In this document: positions 62,010 through 64,000 of the stretch, piece by piece
Position numbering within the stretch: position 1 is the first letter of the stretch
Layout of the letters: each line of letters begins with the position of its first letter
DNA from: Harmonia axyridis
Taxonomy: Eukaryota > Arthropoda > Insecta > Coleoptera > Coccinellidae
Reading direction: 5' to 3'
Length of the DNA stretch: 64,000 nt
NCBI RefSeq assembly: GCF_914767665.1
Contig: NC_059501.1
Coordinates: 2,606,501-2,670,500 of the forward strand
Made by a program: the position numbers and the translations under genes
Notes under the pieces: generated by a model
The model's input: only the letters and a program-made list of their open reading frames with translations
Databases searched by the model: none
What the model was told of the DNA's origin: nothing

Positions 62010-63240
62010 TTTCAATGATGATAATAAGGAATCCTGTTAATATTTGTTGAGGTGCCATGTGTTATTTATTATACAGACGGTTTGGAAAATTTTATTGCAG
62101 GGAATGTTGTCAAACGCAACGGAGCGGAATAACCTTATGTTGTTTTTAATAATCAAGGATGAAACAAGATGGGCGGCCAGCTAACTGGGCCGAATTGCCG
62201 CCCCTCAAATAGAGCTTGACTGTTTAAGCCCTAACGCCGACCCTTAGTTAACTCGTAGATTACATTCTCTTGAATTTCATATTGTTGATATAAATAGGCA
62301 CTAGAAAACATGTCAATAATATTATCTACAAAAAACTTTCAAACCGAAATAAACAATTAGAAAACCTCATCCATATCAAACAAAAAACCAAAACAGAAAC
62401 ACAAAACTAAATTCGTTTTCAAACCACAAATTCATTACAAAATTTATTAAATATGAAATTAAATCCCAATCAAACCAAACTATTGAAAGAATAATTCAAA
62501 CATAATCTAGAAGATAATTCTACTAAAACTTTGGAATATTTAGCATTAGCAATTGATTGAGAGTTATCTACAAAAAAAATATCCAAATCCGAAAATTTAA
62601 GTTTAAATCTAGAAAAACATAATATTACAAACATTTCCGAGAAGAAATGTTCTCAGTTCCACAACAATAGACCATAAAATAGTTAAATCGATCATAACAA
62701 AAAAAAACTGTGGAAATTATTTCGTTTTTTTTTTTTAATAAGACCGAATTTATTAAATTATTCCGATAATTTAAAAACAACTGCATAAAGCTACCAATCG
62801 CCAATCGATGCAGAAATAGCCTATTCAGGCGACAAACAGCTTGGATATTCCACAAGATGTGTCTTTCGAATTCTGAGTAGTAATAATCGACTCGAAGGAA
62901 TGCCTGTGTGCAGGTGCAACAGGAAATGTCAACATTTCAGATCTCTGAGCCGATTATACGTAGATACTTTATACGAGAGTATATAAACGGGGAGTTCAAA
63001 GAGCGTACTTCTCAATCGAAAATTTCTAATTGCCACTATACTTGTCCTACTTATACTGCCCACACTAAGAGATATAGATTGGTCGTCAAGTGAGCGGGTT
63101 AATTGATGAGACTTTGTAGAGACTAAATACAACAATTATTAATGATCCAACATCGCATTCCCAGAATTTAGTCCGGAGCTTCAATTGAGACTCGGACGAG
63201 AATTTAAAACGTAAAATAACAGGAGCGTTACTACCAGAAG
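62010..63240. other. Intergenic, no gene seen
   Basis: Very AT-rich from 62,280 to 62,800, with only short frames. No RNA gene or repeat was identified. Confidence 0.4.
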
Positions 63241-63244
63241 GACC

Positions 63245-63835
63245 ATAGAGTAATAAACATAGATAGAGGGAGTATACGCAATTTATACATGTCCCCAACA
63301 TGGTTAGATTAGGTTGTCGGATTGTGATGTATTTTCAAATCCACAATTTTACTATATCGTTATGAATGTATATTATATTGAATGAAATATATTTATTTGA
63401 GTGCTTCCCGATTAAATATGCAAATTTGAATATTTGGATTCTCATATTTTTCCTAATTGTTAAATTTACAACAAGCAGAATATTTATTATTTTCTGTATC
63501 TACCTGCTGAAAATCAAGGTTTGGCAACTTTTGCTCTCCTTGTGTCATTGGTTGTTTCGCGTCGTTTGGCGCGCTTGAAGTTTATTTTCTGAATTTCTAA
63601 TATATTTAGGTATTTATTTCAATATATTTTGAGTTAATATGAAACGTTGATTTCTATGGGACATAAGAAGTGCGTTCTATGTGTAGAAACTCGAGAATTG
63701 CGTGAAATATCGTATTACTGATATGTTTTCATTTCCGAGCGCTTCATGTCAAATTTGATAGTTCATGTTGGGGACAAAATTTGCTTACTGAAAATAACAT
63801 ATGCTCCTTCTATCTATGTTTATTACTCTGAGTGT
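63245..63835. mobile_element. Inverted-repeat element
   Basis: GAGTAATAAACATAGATAGA-type ends occur at the left (63,247) and inverted at the right (about 63,812-63,831). An inner pair TGTCCCCAACATG also faces inward on both sides. No coding capacity. A single end of the same repeat lies at 22,678-22,700. Confidence 0.6.
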
Positions 63836-64000
63836 TGGTCAAATTTCAACGTCAAACCCATATTTGTTCCAAATACGCAATAATTAAATAAAAAATATCC
63901 AAAGGCCAATACGATGTTCCAATCTTCAATAATTGAATGTTTTAAATGAAAGGCGATTTATTATGATCTATGATGTCAGATATTTTATCTAGATGATGAT

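Overview
The window looks like AT-rich insect nuclear DNA. It has spliced genes with GT-AG introns, insect-type odorant receptors, and a heavy load of Tc1/mariner-type transposons. A beetle is my best guess, but that rests on general impression and not on a diagnostic marker. No bacterial, plasmid or CRISPR features are visible. The multi-exon models below were assembled by hand from open frames, splice sites and matching intron phases; no transcript evidence was available.

Layout. About 1-2,300: intergenic DNA with dispersed repeats. 2,391-11,700 (+): a multi-exon gene for a ~1,113-residue protein with tandemly duplicated exons, two CCHH/CCHC-like zinc fingers, a tyrosine-recombinase-like domain and a Myb-like C-terminus. 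12-17 kb: no gene seen, several miniature inverted-repeat elements. 17.1-24.0 kb: three copies of one mariner-like family (one nested with a LINE fragment, one with an intact transposase) and an isolated bromodomain exon. 24-27.8 kb: mariner relics and repeats. 27.9-41.9 kb (-): an odorant-receptor cluster with one complete six-exon gene, a second complete six-exon gene, and a third copy of exons 1-2 only. The third copy may be an alternative 5' cassette for the second gene. Mariner and Tc1 elements sit in the receptor introns. 42.3-46.4 kb: tandem repeats. 46.4-49.8 kb (-): a three-exon histidine acid phosphatase whose second intron holds a fold-back Tc1-derived palindrome; the catalytic HD motif reads AD. 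51.6-53.4 kb (+): a five-exon phosphopantothenate-cysteine ligase (coenzyme A synthesis). 53.7-60.8 kb (-): a six-exon TOG-domain gene resembling TOGARAM/crescerin. 58-62 kb: mariner relics within and upstream of that gene. 62-64 kb: AT-rich DNA with an inverted-repeat element.

The host genes do not form a pathway. The common theme is transposon colonisation of introns, including a mariner lineage that shares one internal deletion and appears in both receptor-gene introns and the TOG-gene intron. The most notable items are the possible shared-3'-exon receptor locus, the Tc1 palindrome in the phosphatase intron, the recombinase-domain gene with repeated exons, and the spread of the deletion-derivative mariner.
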